From Gammaproteobacteria bacterium (GTDB taxonomy: Bacteria > Pseudomonadota > Gammaproteobacteria > Steroidobacterales > Rariloculaceae), in NCBI GenBank assembly GCA_029243585.1, contig JAQWRR010000035.1, forward strand, positions 1-42,742: a DNA stretch of 42,742 nt, given 5' to 3'. Below the pieces are notes generated by a model. That model made no database searches. It had not been told where the DNA came from and worked only from the letters and a program-made list of their open reading frames with translations. Below are positions 19,835-29,361 of this stretch, one piece after another (within the stretch, counting starts at the first letter, position 1; every line of letters starts with the position of its first letter). The translations under genes were made by a program, and so were the position numbers.

Positions 19835-21934
19835 TTAACTTATGCTCACGGGCAATGCAATCTCAAATTTAACCCCTGTTCCATCTTTAAGGTCATTGGC
19901 TTCAACCTTTCCATTATGGTGTTCGGCTATAAGTCTCACGATATAGAGGCCATGACCTAGGTGTAGACTTTCACCACGTGTTTCACGCATGGACACTAAT
20001 GGATCGAAAAGTTGACCCCTTATTTTTTCAGGTAATAACGGCCCCTTGTTGGTCACAGATAATAAAATCTGTTCTTTTTTGCCGCTTAATAGAATATTAA
20101 TGGGACTGTTATCCTTGCTGAAACTGACAGCATTGTCGATGAGCTTGTCTAGCATTTGCTCTATGAGTTCACCAGATCCCTCAATATTTGTTCGTGGCGC
20201 AGTTTGTTCAAATCTGAAGCGATCTCCATAGATATCGCTATAGGCTTCTATACAACCAGGGAGTATTTCAAGCAGGTCAATAATCTCTAGTGTGGTATCG
20301 GATATTGTCTGTTTAGTTCGAGTAGCCACGCTCATTTTTTCTAGAGTAGTTTCTAGACGCTCTACACCTTTCCGCAGCCTTTCAAGATAAGGAACAAGTT
20401 TCTTATCTTTAGATTCATATTCTATGTGCTCCAGGGAGGAGGCAACTATGGAGAGAGGAGTACGAAGTTCATGAGAAAGTTTATCGTTTAGCGTGAATTG
20501 ATAATTTATATTTTTATCAGCTTGATCGAGCAGGCTAGTAAAACTTCGTGAAAGTTCACCTATTTCATCTCTTGCTTTGCTGTCTGGTAGATTAGGACGA
20601 ATCTCACCCTTTGGCCCAAGCGCACAGTCAGCCGCTTGAGCTAGTTTTTGCACTCTGATTGACAGCCATGTGGCATAGCTGAGCAGGGCAGCAAATACTA
20701 ACAAGGTGAGCACAAGGGTAGAGGTCATAAAACTTACCATTCTTGTATTATTCAGAGTTAGGATTGCTGAATTACTTTGTTCTAATATTACTGAGCCCAC
20801 CATTAATGCTGATCCGGATTCGGTGATGTTATAAATAGGAGAGGAGGCCATAACAATGGCACTTCCTTCAGTGCTATGCGAATACCATTCAGACTCTCCA
20901 TTTATCGCTGTGCGTAATGTTGTATCGGAAAGTTTGCCTCTGGCATGTGGCACTTCAAGCGTATCGTAACGAGGGTCGCTACGACGGATAATAAAGCTAT
21001 AAAAACTTTCACTAAAGCTTAAGGGTATATTATTAGCAGTATTTCCTAGAGTGTTAACAGACCCTCCATCAAATAATATCCAGCCCTCCGTATTTGCTAC
21101 ACGAAGGCGCCGATTTGGCTGATCTTGCTGGTCAAAGACCTGTCTAATAGCCGAAGCCAGCTGTATCTGTGGATAAAATAATTTTCCTGGTCGATCTTCG
21201 CCTTGCCATAATTCGAGCATCTGACTTGGTTCAATTAAGGTAGCCCAAGAATTTGCGTCATTTGCGATATCCTCTTCATTGGCATTGATAATGGCAACTC
21301 CGATACGTTTAATTGGCTGGCTACCTATTTGGAGGGGCATCAATGCTTCGATTGCATGTCCATTTTGGGTTTTTCGCCAAGAAAACTGAACTCGATCTTC
21401 GTAGTCACCTGATATAGCCCATTCTGGGGGTTCGCTACGCTGTGCCTGTTGTGATGCCGGATGAAGTAGTAGCGCAAGATTTTCACCACCCTCAATAAGA
21501 AGAATTATCTTATCCACGCTTGTTTCAACTGCGGTGAAGGGTTCAGAGGCCAGATTATTATCGCTAATGCTTAGAAATAAATTTAGATTGAATTCATATA
21601 AACCAAGCCAGAGCACTCCATTTTGGCCAACTTTAAAGTTGGCCATATTATCTGGTAGTTGCCAGTCCTGTCTGTTGCCATCTAATTCTGGCTGACTCTC
21701 CAATTTGTGTGCGTAAAGTGTAATACCAGAGTCAATATCGACATTGGTAGTCCAAGTTGTCTCTAGTATCTGACTGCCAAGAGTTTGAGCAATGGAAGTG
21801 GCTTCATTTCTAAGTAAAGTTTCTGTGGTGTCTCGCAAAGATCCTTCAGATCCTTGTACATATATATAGGTAACCCAAGGTAAAGATAGTGTTATTAATA
21901 TCCCTAAACCTAAAAGTTGGGTTCGAAGTGACAT
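19835..21934 (-). CDS. Membrane sensor histidine kinase, resembling the proteobacterial dedicated sortase system HK family
   Basis: 699 aa; N-terminal TM, large extracytoplasmic region, second TM, HAMP, LSHELRTPLSIVASSLEHIEYESK, HATPase motifs; operon with response regulator. Confidence 0.85.
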   Translation of the reverse strand: MSLRTQLLGLGILITLSLPWVTYIYVQGSEGSLRDTTETLLRNEATSIAQTLGSQILETTWTTNVDIDSGITLYAHKLESQPELDGNRQDWQLPDNMANFKVGQNGVLWLGLYEFNLNLFLSISDNNLASEPFTAVETSVDKIILLIEGGENLALLLHPASQQAQRSEPPEWAISGDYEDRVQFSWRKTQNGHAIEALMPLQIGSQPIKRIGVAIINANEEDIANDANSWATLIEPSQMLELWQGEDRPGKLFYPQIQLASAIRQVFDQQDQPNRRLRVANTEGWILFDGGSVNTLGNTANNIPLSFSESFYSFIIRRSDPRYDTLEVPHARGKLSDTTLRTAINGESEWYSHSTEGSAIVMASSPIYNITESGSALMVGSVILEQSNSAILTLNNTRMVSFMTSTLVLTLLVFAALLSYATWLSIRVQKLAQAADCALGPKGEIRPNLPDSKARDEIGELSRSFTSLLDQADKNINYQFTLNDKLSHELRTPLSIVASSLEHIEYESKDKKLVPYLERLRKGVERLETTLEKMSVATRTKQTISDTTLEIIDLLEILPGCIEAYSDIYGDRFRFEQTAPRTNIEGSGELIEQMLDKLIDNAVSFSKDNSPINILLSGKKEQILLSVTNKGPLLPEKIRGQLFDPLVSMRETRGESLHLGHGLYIVRLIAEHHNGKVEANDLKDGTGVKFEIALPVSIS

Positions 21935-21936
21935 GA

Positions 21937-22689
21937 TCAGTTTTCAGGTGTGGACTCTTCGCTGAGCCAGCGATAACCAGTACCATAGACAGTATTTATT
22001 GATTTAAAATTTGGGTCGATCTCGAGAAACTTTTTGCGAATTCGTTTGACTTGAGAAGTTACGCTATCTTCACTTATGTGTTCAGTTTGACGTGAGTCTT
22101 TAAGTAACTGAATCTTTTTCTTGACCCATCCAGGACGCTTAGCGAGAGCGTGCACTACCCAGAACTCGGTGACTGTGAAGGAAATAATACTGCCTTTCCA
22201 TGAAGCGATCATGCGGTCAAGATCAAGTCGTAAAAAACCAACCTCTATAAATTCAGCTTTTTCTGTATTATTTTGCAGAGCATCTACCATTCGTAATAGT
22301 GAGTAAACTCGGACAAGTAGATGATCAGCACTAATTGGCTTGACCAGGTAGTCATTAGCTCCTGAATCATATCCTCTTGCTTCGTCAAATTTACTATCTT
22401 TTGCCGTAAGGAAAATGATAGGTAGAGCAGGAAACATCACCCGTAAGTTGCGACAGAGATCAATACCGCCCCTAGGTTCATTGCCTAGGCCAATGTCGAT
22501 GATTACTAAATCTGGAAGTTGATTTTTAAAAGCCTCTTCTGCTTCCGTACGATAAGCATAGCCAACTGTTGAATAACCTTCTCTCGTCAGAGTGTCCAGG
22601 TAATTGTCTCTAAGTGAAGTCTCATCTTCGACTACTGCAATAAGTTTTCTCGGGCTCATATGATTCTCTGGCATCAATTGCAAAAGCAC
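21937..22689 (-). CDS. Response regulator with winged-helix DNA-binding domain (OmpR-like), partner of upstream HK
   Basis: LIAVVEDETSLRDNYLDTL...DLVIIDIGLG...PIIFLTAKDSKFDEARGYDSGANDYLVKPIS and C-terminal wHTH VTSQVKRIRKKF...VYGTGYRW; likely start M at 22659 (MSPRKLIAVV). Confidence 0.9.
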   Translation of the reverse strand: MLLQLMPENHMSPRKLIAVVEDETSLRDNYLDTLTREGYSTVGYAYRTEAEEAFKNQLPDLVIIDIGLGNEPRGGIDLCRNLRVMFPALPIIFLTAKDSKFDEARGYDSGANDYLVKPISADHLLVRVYSLLRMVDALQNNTEKAEFIEVGFLRLDLDRMIASWKGSIISFTVTEFWVVHALAKRPGWVKKKIQLLKDSRQTEHISEDSVTSQVKRIRKKFLEIDPNFKSINTVYGTGYRWLSEESTPEN

Positions 22690-22887
22690 TACGGAGATAG
22701 TGTGCCATTTTTTATTGCCGGACCCTAATACTAGCTTTCTCTTGTTTTTAGAGTAACGTTAAGAGAGATGTTTGATTGCTACAGCAGAAAACCTTATAGG
22801 TTTAGTAAGTACCGTATGCATTTCGCCTACCGGCAATATTAAAAGGAAAGTTCAGAACAAATTAGGAAAAGCTCTAAGGCTGAGTTG

Positions 22888-23760
22888 CTAGGAGACCATC
22901 AGGCCTTTTAGTTTTTTGATGGCATTGGATTCAATTTGTCGAATACGCTCAGCAGACACACCATACTCAGAGGCCAGTTCATGCAGTGTTGCCTTTTTTT
23001 CAGCTAGCCATCGTCGAGCAACAATATCTCGGCTGCGATCATCTAGTTCAGAAACTGCAGTTGTCAAACGATTATGGTTATTTGATTGCCAATCTACATT
23101 TTCGACCGTCTCGGCAGGATCGCTATTTGGGCTCGGCAGGTATGAGGCAGGAGAAAAATCAAAATCGTCGTCATCTGTAGAACTTGCATCATAGGATATA
23201 TCACGCCCTGAAAGGCGCTGCTCCATTCGACTTACTTCTTCAATACTGACGCTAAGATCTTTTGCGATTGCTTCTCTTTCAGTGCTTGATAGCCATCCTA
23301 GATTCTTTTTTGCTTTTCTGAGATTGAAAAAAAGTTTTCTTTGGGCTTTTGTAGTAGCAACCTTAACTAGTCGCCAGTTTTTTAAAACATAATCATGTAT
23401 TTCTGCGCGTATCCAATGCACAGCAAATGACACTAGCCTTACACCAACATTCGGATCAAATCGCTTAACCGCTTTCATAAGCCCAACATTGCCTTCCTGG
23501 ATCAGGTCACCGAGCGGAAGCCCATATCCTGAGTAGCCACGTGCAATATGAACAACGAACCGCAGGTGAGATAGAACGAGTTCCTGAGCGGCATTAAGAT
23601 CATCTTCTGAGTAAAGCCGCTTTGCTAACTCAATTTCTTCTTCTTTTGTGAGGACAGACACAGCACTAACAGCCTGAACGTAGTGGTCCAAGCTTCCAAT
23701 AGATCCGTTAAGGATCAGTGTACTATCCCTAAGAGCAACCTCAGTAGTCACAACATTCAA
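22888..23760 (-). CDS. rpoH: RNA polymerase heat-shock sigma factor (sigma32)
   Basis: 290 aa; LVLSHLRFVVHIARGYSGYGLPLGDLIQEGNVGLMKAVKRFDP, TTKAQRKLFFNLRK (RpoH box); adjacent to ftsX. Confidence 0.95.
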   Translation of the reverse strand: MNVVTTEVALRDSTLILNGSIGSLDHYVQAVSAVSVLTKEEEIELAKRLYSEDDLNAAQELVLSHLRFVVHIARGYSGYGLPLGDLIQEGNVGLMKAVKRFDPNVGVRLVSFAVHWIRAEIHDYVLKNWRLVKVATTKAQRKLFFNLRKAKKNLGWLSSTEREAIAKDLSVSIEEVSRMEQRLSGRDISYDASSTDDDDFDFSPASYLPSPNSDPAETVENVDWQSNNHNRLTTAVSELDDRSRDIVARRWLAEKKATLHELASEYGVSAERIRQIESNAIKKLKGLMVS

Positions 23761-23783
23761 CCTCTTTAGATTACGAGGTTATT

Positions 23784-23810
23784 TTAGCACTCTCTATACT
23801 AGAGTGCTAA
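23784..23810. promoter_or_regulatory. CIRCE element (HrcA operator) upstream of rpoH
   Basis: TTAGCACTC-TCTATACTA-GAGTGCTAA: perfect 9-bp inverted repeat with 9-nt spacer, exactly the CIRCE consensus; 24-50 bp upstream of the rpoH start. Confidence 0.92.
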
Positions 23811-23852
23811 AATATTGATTAATAATTAATAAAAACCATAAAAATCAATAGT

Positions 23853-24770
23853 TTATTCTGGATCTGCATCGCGAAGATGCCGTATGGTAGCGATTGCGGC
23901 CCCTGCCCAGCCAAGAAGAGCGCCTGTCCCAACCAGCATTAAAGTTTCCTTAAAATTAAGCCCAATGACCCGATAACTTGAATCGTAGAGTTGAGCTAGC
24001 GCTCTTGCTGGTGAATTTACAAGACCGAGAGCTCCCCAAATAGTCAGGATAGCGACAATACTGCCACCAAAGCCATACCAAAACCCAGAGTAAAGAAATG
24101 GTCGACGAACATAGCCATTACTTCCACCTACAAGCTTAATAATCTCTATCTCATCTTGCCGATTATTTATTTCTAGCCGTATTGTGTTGCCTATGACTAT
24201 GATTACTCCAAATCCGAGTAATACGGTTACTATATCAACGACTCTCAGTACGAGATCCAGGATAGAGCGTAAACGGTCAACCCAAGCAGTATCTAATTGC
24301 ACCAAAGCAGTTTCTTCCATCCCCTCAAGTGCCATTATGAGCTCTGATATATCACTAGTTGATCCGCCTGTTGGACTGATGATTAGAGCATGAGGCAAAG
24401 GATTTGCCTGTAGTGTTTCCAATGCTTCTCCAAAACCAGAGTAATTCTGAAACTCAATTAATGCTTGGGCGCGGTTGATTAAAATAGCGCGACGCACATC
24501 GGTTCTTTGTTGAATGTTTTGTGCTAGTTCATTAGCACTTGTTTCATCAACTGTCATTTCCAGGTATATAGTAAAATCTGCTGCAGCATCCCAAGAACCG
24601 CTCATGGTGGAAATATTATTGACCATAACTTTTAGTCCAGCAGGTAATGCTAAAGCTATACCTATAACTACTATAGTCATCAAATTCCCTAGAGGCTGCT
24701 CAGTAATACGCGCAAGTGCATCAAAAAAATTTTTATAGTGCAAAGCTAAGTATCGATAGATAAAACTCAT
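23853..24770 (-). CDS. ftsX: Cell division ABC transporter permease-like protein FtsX
   Basis: FtsX-like membrane protein overlapping the ftsE stop; IRLEINNRQDEIEIIKLVGGSNGYVRRPFLYSG. Confidence 0.94.
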   Translation of the reverse strand: MSFIYRYLALHYKNFFDALARITEQPLGNLMTIVVIGIALALPAGLKVMVNNISTMSGSWDAAADFTIYLEMTVDETSANELAQNIQQRTDVRRAILINRAQALIEFQNYSGFGEALETLQANPLPHALIISPTGGSTSDISELIMALEGMEETALVQLDTAWVDRLRSILDLVLRVVDIVTVLLGFGVIIVIGNTIRLEINNRQDEIEIIKLVGGSNGYVRRPFLYSGFWYGFGGSIVAILTIWGALGLVNSPARALAQLYDSSYRVIGLNFKETLMLVGTGALLGWAGAAIATIRHLRDADPE

Positions 24771-25453
24771 ACTAATAACTCAGAACTATTAGATTTAGGC
24801 ATTTCTACTACTCGTCCCTGTTCGAGTCGGAGTCGCCGACAATTAAATTTGTCTATTAACTCAATATCATGGGTTGCTATAAGAAGCGTCACACCAACCT
24901 GGTTAAAGCGTTCAAATAATCTCATGATTTCTAGAGAAAGATCTGGGTCAAGGTTCCCAGTTGGTTCATCGGCTATAACTAGGGCAGGCCTGCTTGCAAT
25001 TGCTCTTGCAATGCCAACACGTTGTTGTTCGCCAGTAGAAAGAGACAATGGGGAAAACTTTTCATGTTCTAGAAGACCTACTTGGTCTAGAGCGGCTCGC
25101 ACACGACGGCTCACCTCGCGATGCCTTAGTGAGCTTATAAGAAGTGGCAGCGCAACATTATCGAATATGCTTCTGTCAGCTAGAAGCTTATGGTCTTGGA
25201 AGATAATGCCAATTCGTCTTCGGAAATAAGGTATTCGTCGGCGAGGAATACGGGATGTGTTTTGATTATCTACAAGCACAGTTCCTCTTGTAGGACGCTC
25301 TATTAACGCAATGAGTTTTAGTAGGGTACTTTTGCCTGCCCCAGAGGGACCAGTGATAAATGCCATATCACCTTTTTCTAAGTTAAAGCTAACCCCAGAG
25401 AGTGCTTCTCTACCCGAAGCATAACGCTTTCCAACATTTTCGAAATGGATCAT
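24767..25453 (-). CDS. ftsE: Cell division ATP-binding protein FtsE
   Basis: GPSGAGKSTLLKLIALIERPT, LSTGEQQRVGIARAIASRPALVIADEPTGNLD. Confidence 0.95.
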   Translation of the reverse strand: MIHFENVGKRYASGREALSGVSFNLEKGDMAFITGPSGAGKSTLLKLIALIERPTRGTVLVDNQNTSRIPRRRIPYFRRRIGIIFQDHKLLADRSIFDNVALPLLISSLRHREVSRRVRAALDQVGLLEHEKFSPLSLSTGEQQRVGIARAIASRPALVIADEPTGNLDPDLSLEIMRLFERFNQVGVTLLIATHDIELIDKFNCRRLRLEQGRVVEMPKSNSSELLV

Positions 25454-25460
25454 ATGTCAG

Positions 25461-26396
25461 TTATTCTGCGAATAAAGCATTCGCAAAAGTCTCCGCTTCA
25501 AATGGGTGTATATCTGAAATACCTTCACCTGTCCCCAGAAACCGAACAGGCAAGCCCAATTCTCTAGCAATTGCTAAAAGTATCCCGCCTTTTGCTGTAC
25601 CGTCTAGTTTTGTTATCACAAGACTAGTTATGCCAATAGCTTTTTGGAAAGCTTTGGCTTGTGATAAGGCGTTCTGTCCTTGTGTAGCATCGAGCACTAG
25701 CATGATCTCGTGGGGAGCTGAGGAATCAACACGTGAAATCACTCGGCATATTTTTTCAAGCTGATCCATTAAACTTGATGTCGTATGGAGACGACCAGCA
25801 GTATCTGCTAAAACGACATCGATGTTACGTGCTTTAGCAGAGTCTAGAGCGTCGAAAACGACGGCAGCAGGATCAGCATTTTGATCCTGAGAAATGATAT
25901 TGGATTCTGTGCGATTTGCCCATTGTGTCAATTGCTCAACAGCGCCTGCTCGGAACGTATCACCTGCAGCTAGAAGTACAGAATACCCATGTTCCGAGAT
26001 GCTTGAGGCCAGTTTACCTATAGTAGTGGTTTTTCCTGATCCGTTAACACCAACCACAAGAATCACGTGAGGCTTGTGTGCCTGATCTATTACAAAGGGT
26101 TTTTCAATCGTTTCTAGTAACTCGCGTACCTTACCCTTGAGTAGGGTCGCAATATCTAATCCTTCTTCACGACTAGCTAAAGCCTCCTGCCTGACTTCGT
26201 TAAGTAGCCACATAGTGGTCTCTACACCAACGTCGGCTAGGAGAAGCTGTGTTTCTAGTTCTTCAAAGACTTTTTCTGCAGTTGTACCTCCGAATATTCC
26301 ACTAGAGTCGGAGGTTAGCGTACCTTTGCTAATTTTTATTACTGACTTAACCTTATTCAGGAATTCAGGAATTTTTAGGCTAAATAATGTCATCAT
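25461..26396 (-). CDS. ftsY: Signal recognition particle receptor FtsY
   Basis: VVGVNGSGKTTTIGKLA, AAGDTFRAGAVEQL, LADTAGRLHT, TKLDGTAKGG. Confidence 0.96.
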   Translation of the reverse strand: MMTLFSLKIPEFLNKVKSVIKISKGTLTSDSSGIFGGTTAEKVFEELETQLLLADVGVETTMWLLNEVRQEALASREEGLDIATLLKGKVRELLETIEKPFVIDQAHKPHVILVVGVNGSGKTTTIGKLASSISEHGYSVLLAAGDTFRAGAVEQLTQWANRTESNIISQDQNADPAAVVFDALDSAKARNIDVVLADTAGRLHTTSSLMDQLEKICRVISRVDSSAPHEIMLVLDATQGQNALSQAKAFQKAIGITSLVITKLDGTAKGGILLAIARELGLPVRFLGTGEGISDIHPFEAETFANALFAE

Positions 26397-26500
26397 AAGT
26401 TAAATATTAAATTTTATGTCTCTACACTCAGTTGTAAAGTCGCTCCCGGATTATACTGGGCCTTAACTCTTCCTCAACGCTAATTAAAAAGAGGCTATCC

Positions 26501-27085
26501 ATGCGAAAGAATCGTATACAGGTGTCCAATAGCGTGCGCATTATTGGGGGGCAATGGAGAGGGAGAAGGGTAGAGGTATGCCAAAATACATCTGTTCGAC
26601 CAACGCCTGATCGCGTACGTGAGACTTTATTTAACTGGCTATCAAACATAGTTCCTGGTGCTCGTTGTTTGGACTTGTTTGCTGGTACCGGCATATTAGG
26701 ACTTGAGGCCTTGTCTCGTGGAGCAGATGAAGCTTGGTTTATTGAAAGCAACCCTCTGTTAGTAAAATCTTTGAAGAAACAGGCGACAATCTTTGGTGCA
26801 AATGCTCAGGTAATAAAGGCTGATGTTTTAGAAATCATGTCTAAAGTACCAAGCAAGTTATTTGATATTGTCTTTATGGACCCGCCTTATATGATGGATT
26901 TGTCTGAGGTGATATTGCAATTACCCCCTTGGGTAAATTGCGACAATTTAGTTTATGTAGAGCGTCAGGCAAAGCCACAAATAAACCCAATTGATCAAAT
27001 GGTAGAGTCTAATCCTAGCTTAATAGTAAAGAAACAGGGGATGGCTGGCCAAGTTGTGTATGGACTTTTAGCCCTTAAGAAATGA
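26501..27085 (+). CDS. rsmD: 16S rRNA (guanine966-N2)-methyltransferase
   Basis: RIIGGQWRGRRV, RPTPDRVRETLFNWL, LDLFAGTGILGLEALSRGA, FMDPPY. Confidence 0.95.
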   Translation: MRKNRIQVSNSVRIIGGQWRGRRVEVCQNTSVRPTPDRVRETLFNWLSNIVPGARCLDLFAGTGILGLEALSRGADEAWFIESNPLLVKSLKKQATIFGANAQVIKADVLEIMSKVPSKLFDIVFMDPPYMMDLSEVILQLPPWVNCDNLVYVERQAKPQINPIDQMVESNPSLIVKKQGMAGQVVYGLLALKK

Positions 27086-27143
27086 CGATAGGACCCTGTC
27101 AAGCGTAGAATAGATCTAATATTGATTTAAAACGATATTGCTC

Positions 27144-27626
27144 ATGAGTGTAAGCGCCATTTATCCAGGGACTTTTGACCCTTTAACGCTAGGCCATGCA
27201 GATATAGTGCATAGGGCTTCTCTTCTTTTTGACAAGGTCGTCGTTGCTATATCAGCTAGTCCTGGCAAGACGCCGTTATTTACTCTTGATGAACGCATAT
27301 CACTTGCGCGAGAGGCGTTAAAACCAGTTTCGGGAGCTATTGTGACTGGCTATGATGGACTAACTGTAAATTTTGCCCGTAAAAATGACTTACAGGTGAT
27401 TGTTCGCGGGCTACGGGCGGTTTCTGATTTCGAATATGAGTCTCAGCTTGCAACTATGAACCGTAATTTAACTGACGAAGTTGAGACGGTATTTCTAACT
27501 CCTACAGAAAACTTTGCCTGCATATCATCTAGTCTTGTTCGCGAAGTTGCCAAGTTCGGTGGCGATGTTGAAAAATTTGTTCACCCTCGTGTGGCTGATG
27601 CGCTCAGGATTAAGTTTGGTAAGTGA
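27144..27626 (+). CDS. coaD: Phosphopantetheine adenylyltransferase
   Basis: MSVSAIYPGTFDPLTLGHADIVHRA, VRGLRAVSDFEYE; ORF-track start is TTG 27138, ATG 27144 preferred. Confidence 0.95.
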   Translation: MSVSAIYPGTFDPLTLGHADIVHRASLLFDKVVVAISASPGKTPLFTLDERISLAREALKPVSGAIVTGYDGLTVNFARKNDLQVIVRGLRAVSDFEYESQLATMNRNLTDEVETVFLTPTENFACISSSLVREVAKFGGDVEKFVHPRVADALRIKFGK

Positions 27627-27630
27627 ACGG

Positions 27631-29325
27631 ATGATGCGTAGGCTTTTTAGGAGCAGATTTTTCTTATTAGCATTGACGCTAAGCGCTCTTCTCTGCACAC
27701 GTACAAACGCGCTACCAAATAGAGCTGCCGTCGCTAGTGCACACCCATTGGCAAGTGAGGCGGGGGTAGAAATTCTTGCCCGTGGAGGAAATGCATTTGA
27801 TGCGGCGGTGGCAGTTAGTGCAGCGTTAGGAGTTGTAGAGCCCTATGGGTCAGGATTGGGTGGCGGCGGTTTTTTTCTCTTGCATCTTGCCTCTGATGAT
27901 AAAGACATCATGATAGATGGTCGTGAGGTGGCACCGGCAGCTGCCCGAGTGGATATGTATCTTGATGAAAATGGTGAACCTCTACCAGGTGCCTCGCGTG
28001 ATGGCCCTCTGGCTGCTGGAATTCCTGGTTTGCCAGCTGCGCTTGTACATCTAGCTGAGAACTATGGCCGTTTGCCGCTTAGTGAATCTTTGCAGCCAGC
28101 CATTCGGTTTGCGGAACAGGGATTTCCTGCTTATGACTGGCATGTTAGTAGATTAGAACGACTTGCAAGTGGTATGAATGATTCGGCAAAAAGCGTGTTT
28201 CTTCCGGACGGTAAAGTGCCCGCCGTTGGCAGCACTATTTACCAAATGGATCTTGCCAAAACACTACGTTCTCTGGCTCTTGAAGGACATGATGGTTTCT
28301 ATAAGGGAGAAGTAGCCAGAAAGTTGCTTGAAGGTGTGCAAAGAGACGGTGGCATTTGGAGTAAGGAGGATTTAGCTAGTTATGAAATTATTGAGCGTGA
28401 GCCTCTGGTTGGGTCATATAGAGACGTGACTATTGTGTCTGCGCCGCCTCCATCGGCAGGTGGAGTTGCGCTCATTAACATGTTTAATATGCTTTCTGGG
28501 TATGACATTAAAGTTGCTAGCACAGTCACAAGAGTTCACCTTTTAGTGGAAATTATGCGACGTGCGTACCGTGACCGTGGCCAATACCTAGGAGATCCAG
28601 ATTTTATTGATATGCCTTTGGAAATGCTCTTGCATCCATTTTACGCGGTGGGCCAACGCGCAAATTTACGTCTTGATCAGGCTACTCCAAGCACCAGTTT
28701 GCCAGGTGTTCAGCCAATTCAATTGGCTGGAGGAAACCAAACAAGCCACTTTTCAATTTTGGATATGGATGGAAATATCGTAGCGGCAACGCAATCAATA
28801 AACTTTTCCTATGGCAGTAAGTATATGGCGGCTGGTACAGGTGTTCTCTTGAATAATGAAATGGACGATTTTTCAAAAAAACCTGGTGAGCCAAACGGCT
28901 ATCAACTGTTAGGCTCAGATGCCAATAGCATCCAACCTGGCAAACGAATGTTATCAAGCATGACACCGACTATTTTAAGAAGTAGAGAGGGCGCAGCAAT
29001 TCTGGGTAGTCCCGGAGGCAGTCAAATAATTACAATGGTTTTCCTTTCAGGATTGTCCTGGATTGAAGGTTCAGACGCGAATGAAATGGCAGGCCAACCA
29101 AGGTTTCATCATCAGTATTTTCCAGACCGAATTTTTTTCGAAGATGCTTCTCTTACAAGCGCAGAGAGAGCGGCGCTGGAGTCAATGGGACATAGGCTTG
29201 AGTTGAACCAGCGAACAGTGGGTAATGGAAATCTCCAGATAGTCACATGGAACCGGGTGACGAATGCTGTTCAGGCAGCATCAGACCCGCGCGGTATTGG
29301 AGAACCTCGTTACTATGAGCCCTAA
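27631..29325 (+). CDS. ggt: Gamma-glutamyltransferase (Ntn hydrolase), exported
   Basis: Signal peptide MMRRLFRSRFFLLALTLSALL; ARGGNAFDAAVAVSAALGVVEPYGSGLGGGGFFLL; TSHFSILDMDGNIVAATQSINFSYGS autoprocessing Thr region; the ORF-track start lies inside coaD in another frame. Confidence 0.92.
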   Translation: MMRRLFRSRFFLLALTLSALLCTRTNALPNRAAVASAHPLASEAGVEILARGGNAFDAAVAVSAALGVVEPYGSGLGGGGFFLLHLASDDKDIMIDGREVAPAAARVDMYLDENGEPLPGASRDGPLAAGIPGLPAALVHLAENYGRLPLSESLQPAIRFAEQGFPAYDWHVSRLERLASGMNDSAKSVFLPDGKVPAVGSTIYQMDLAKTLRSLALEGHDGFYKGEVARKLLEGVQRDGGIWSKEDLASYEIIEREPLVGSYRDVTIVSAPPPSAGGVALINMFNMLSGYDIKVASTVTRVHLLVEIMRRAYRDRGQYLGDPDFIDMPLEMLLHPFYAVGQRANLRLDQATPSTSLPGVQPIQLAGGNQTSHFSILDMDGNIVAATQSINFSYGSKYMAAGTGVLLNNEMDDFSKKPGEPNGYQLLGSDANSIQPGKRMLSSMTPTILRSREGAAILGSPGGSQIITMVFLSGLSWIEGSDANEMAGQPRFHHQYFPDRIFFEDASLTSAERAALESMGHRLELNQRTVGNGNLQIVTWNRVTNAVQAASDPRGIGEPRYYEP

Positions 29326-29361
29326 AGGGTTTCTGCTGAGTATAGAACGAATTGCTTTTGA

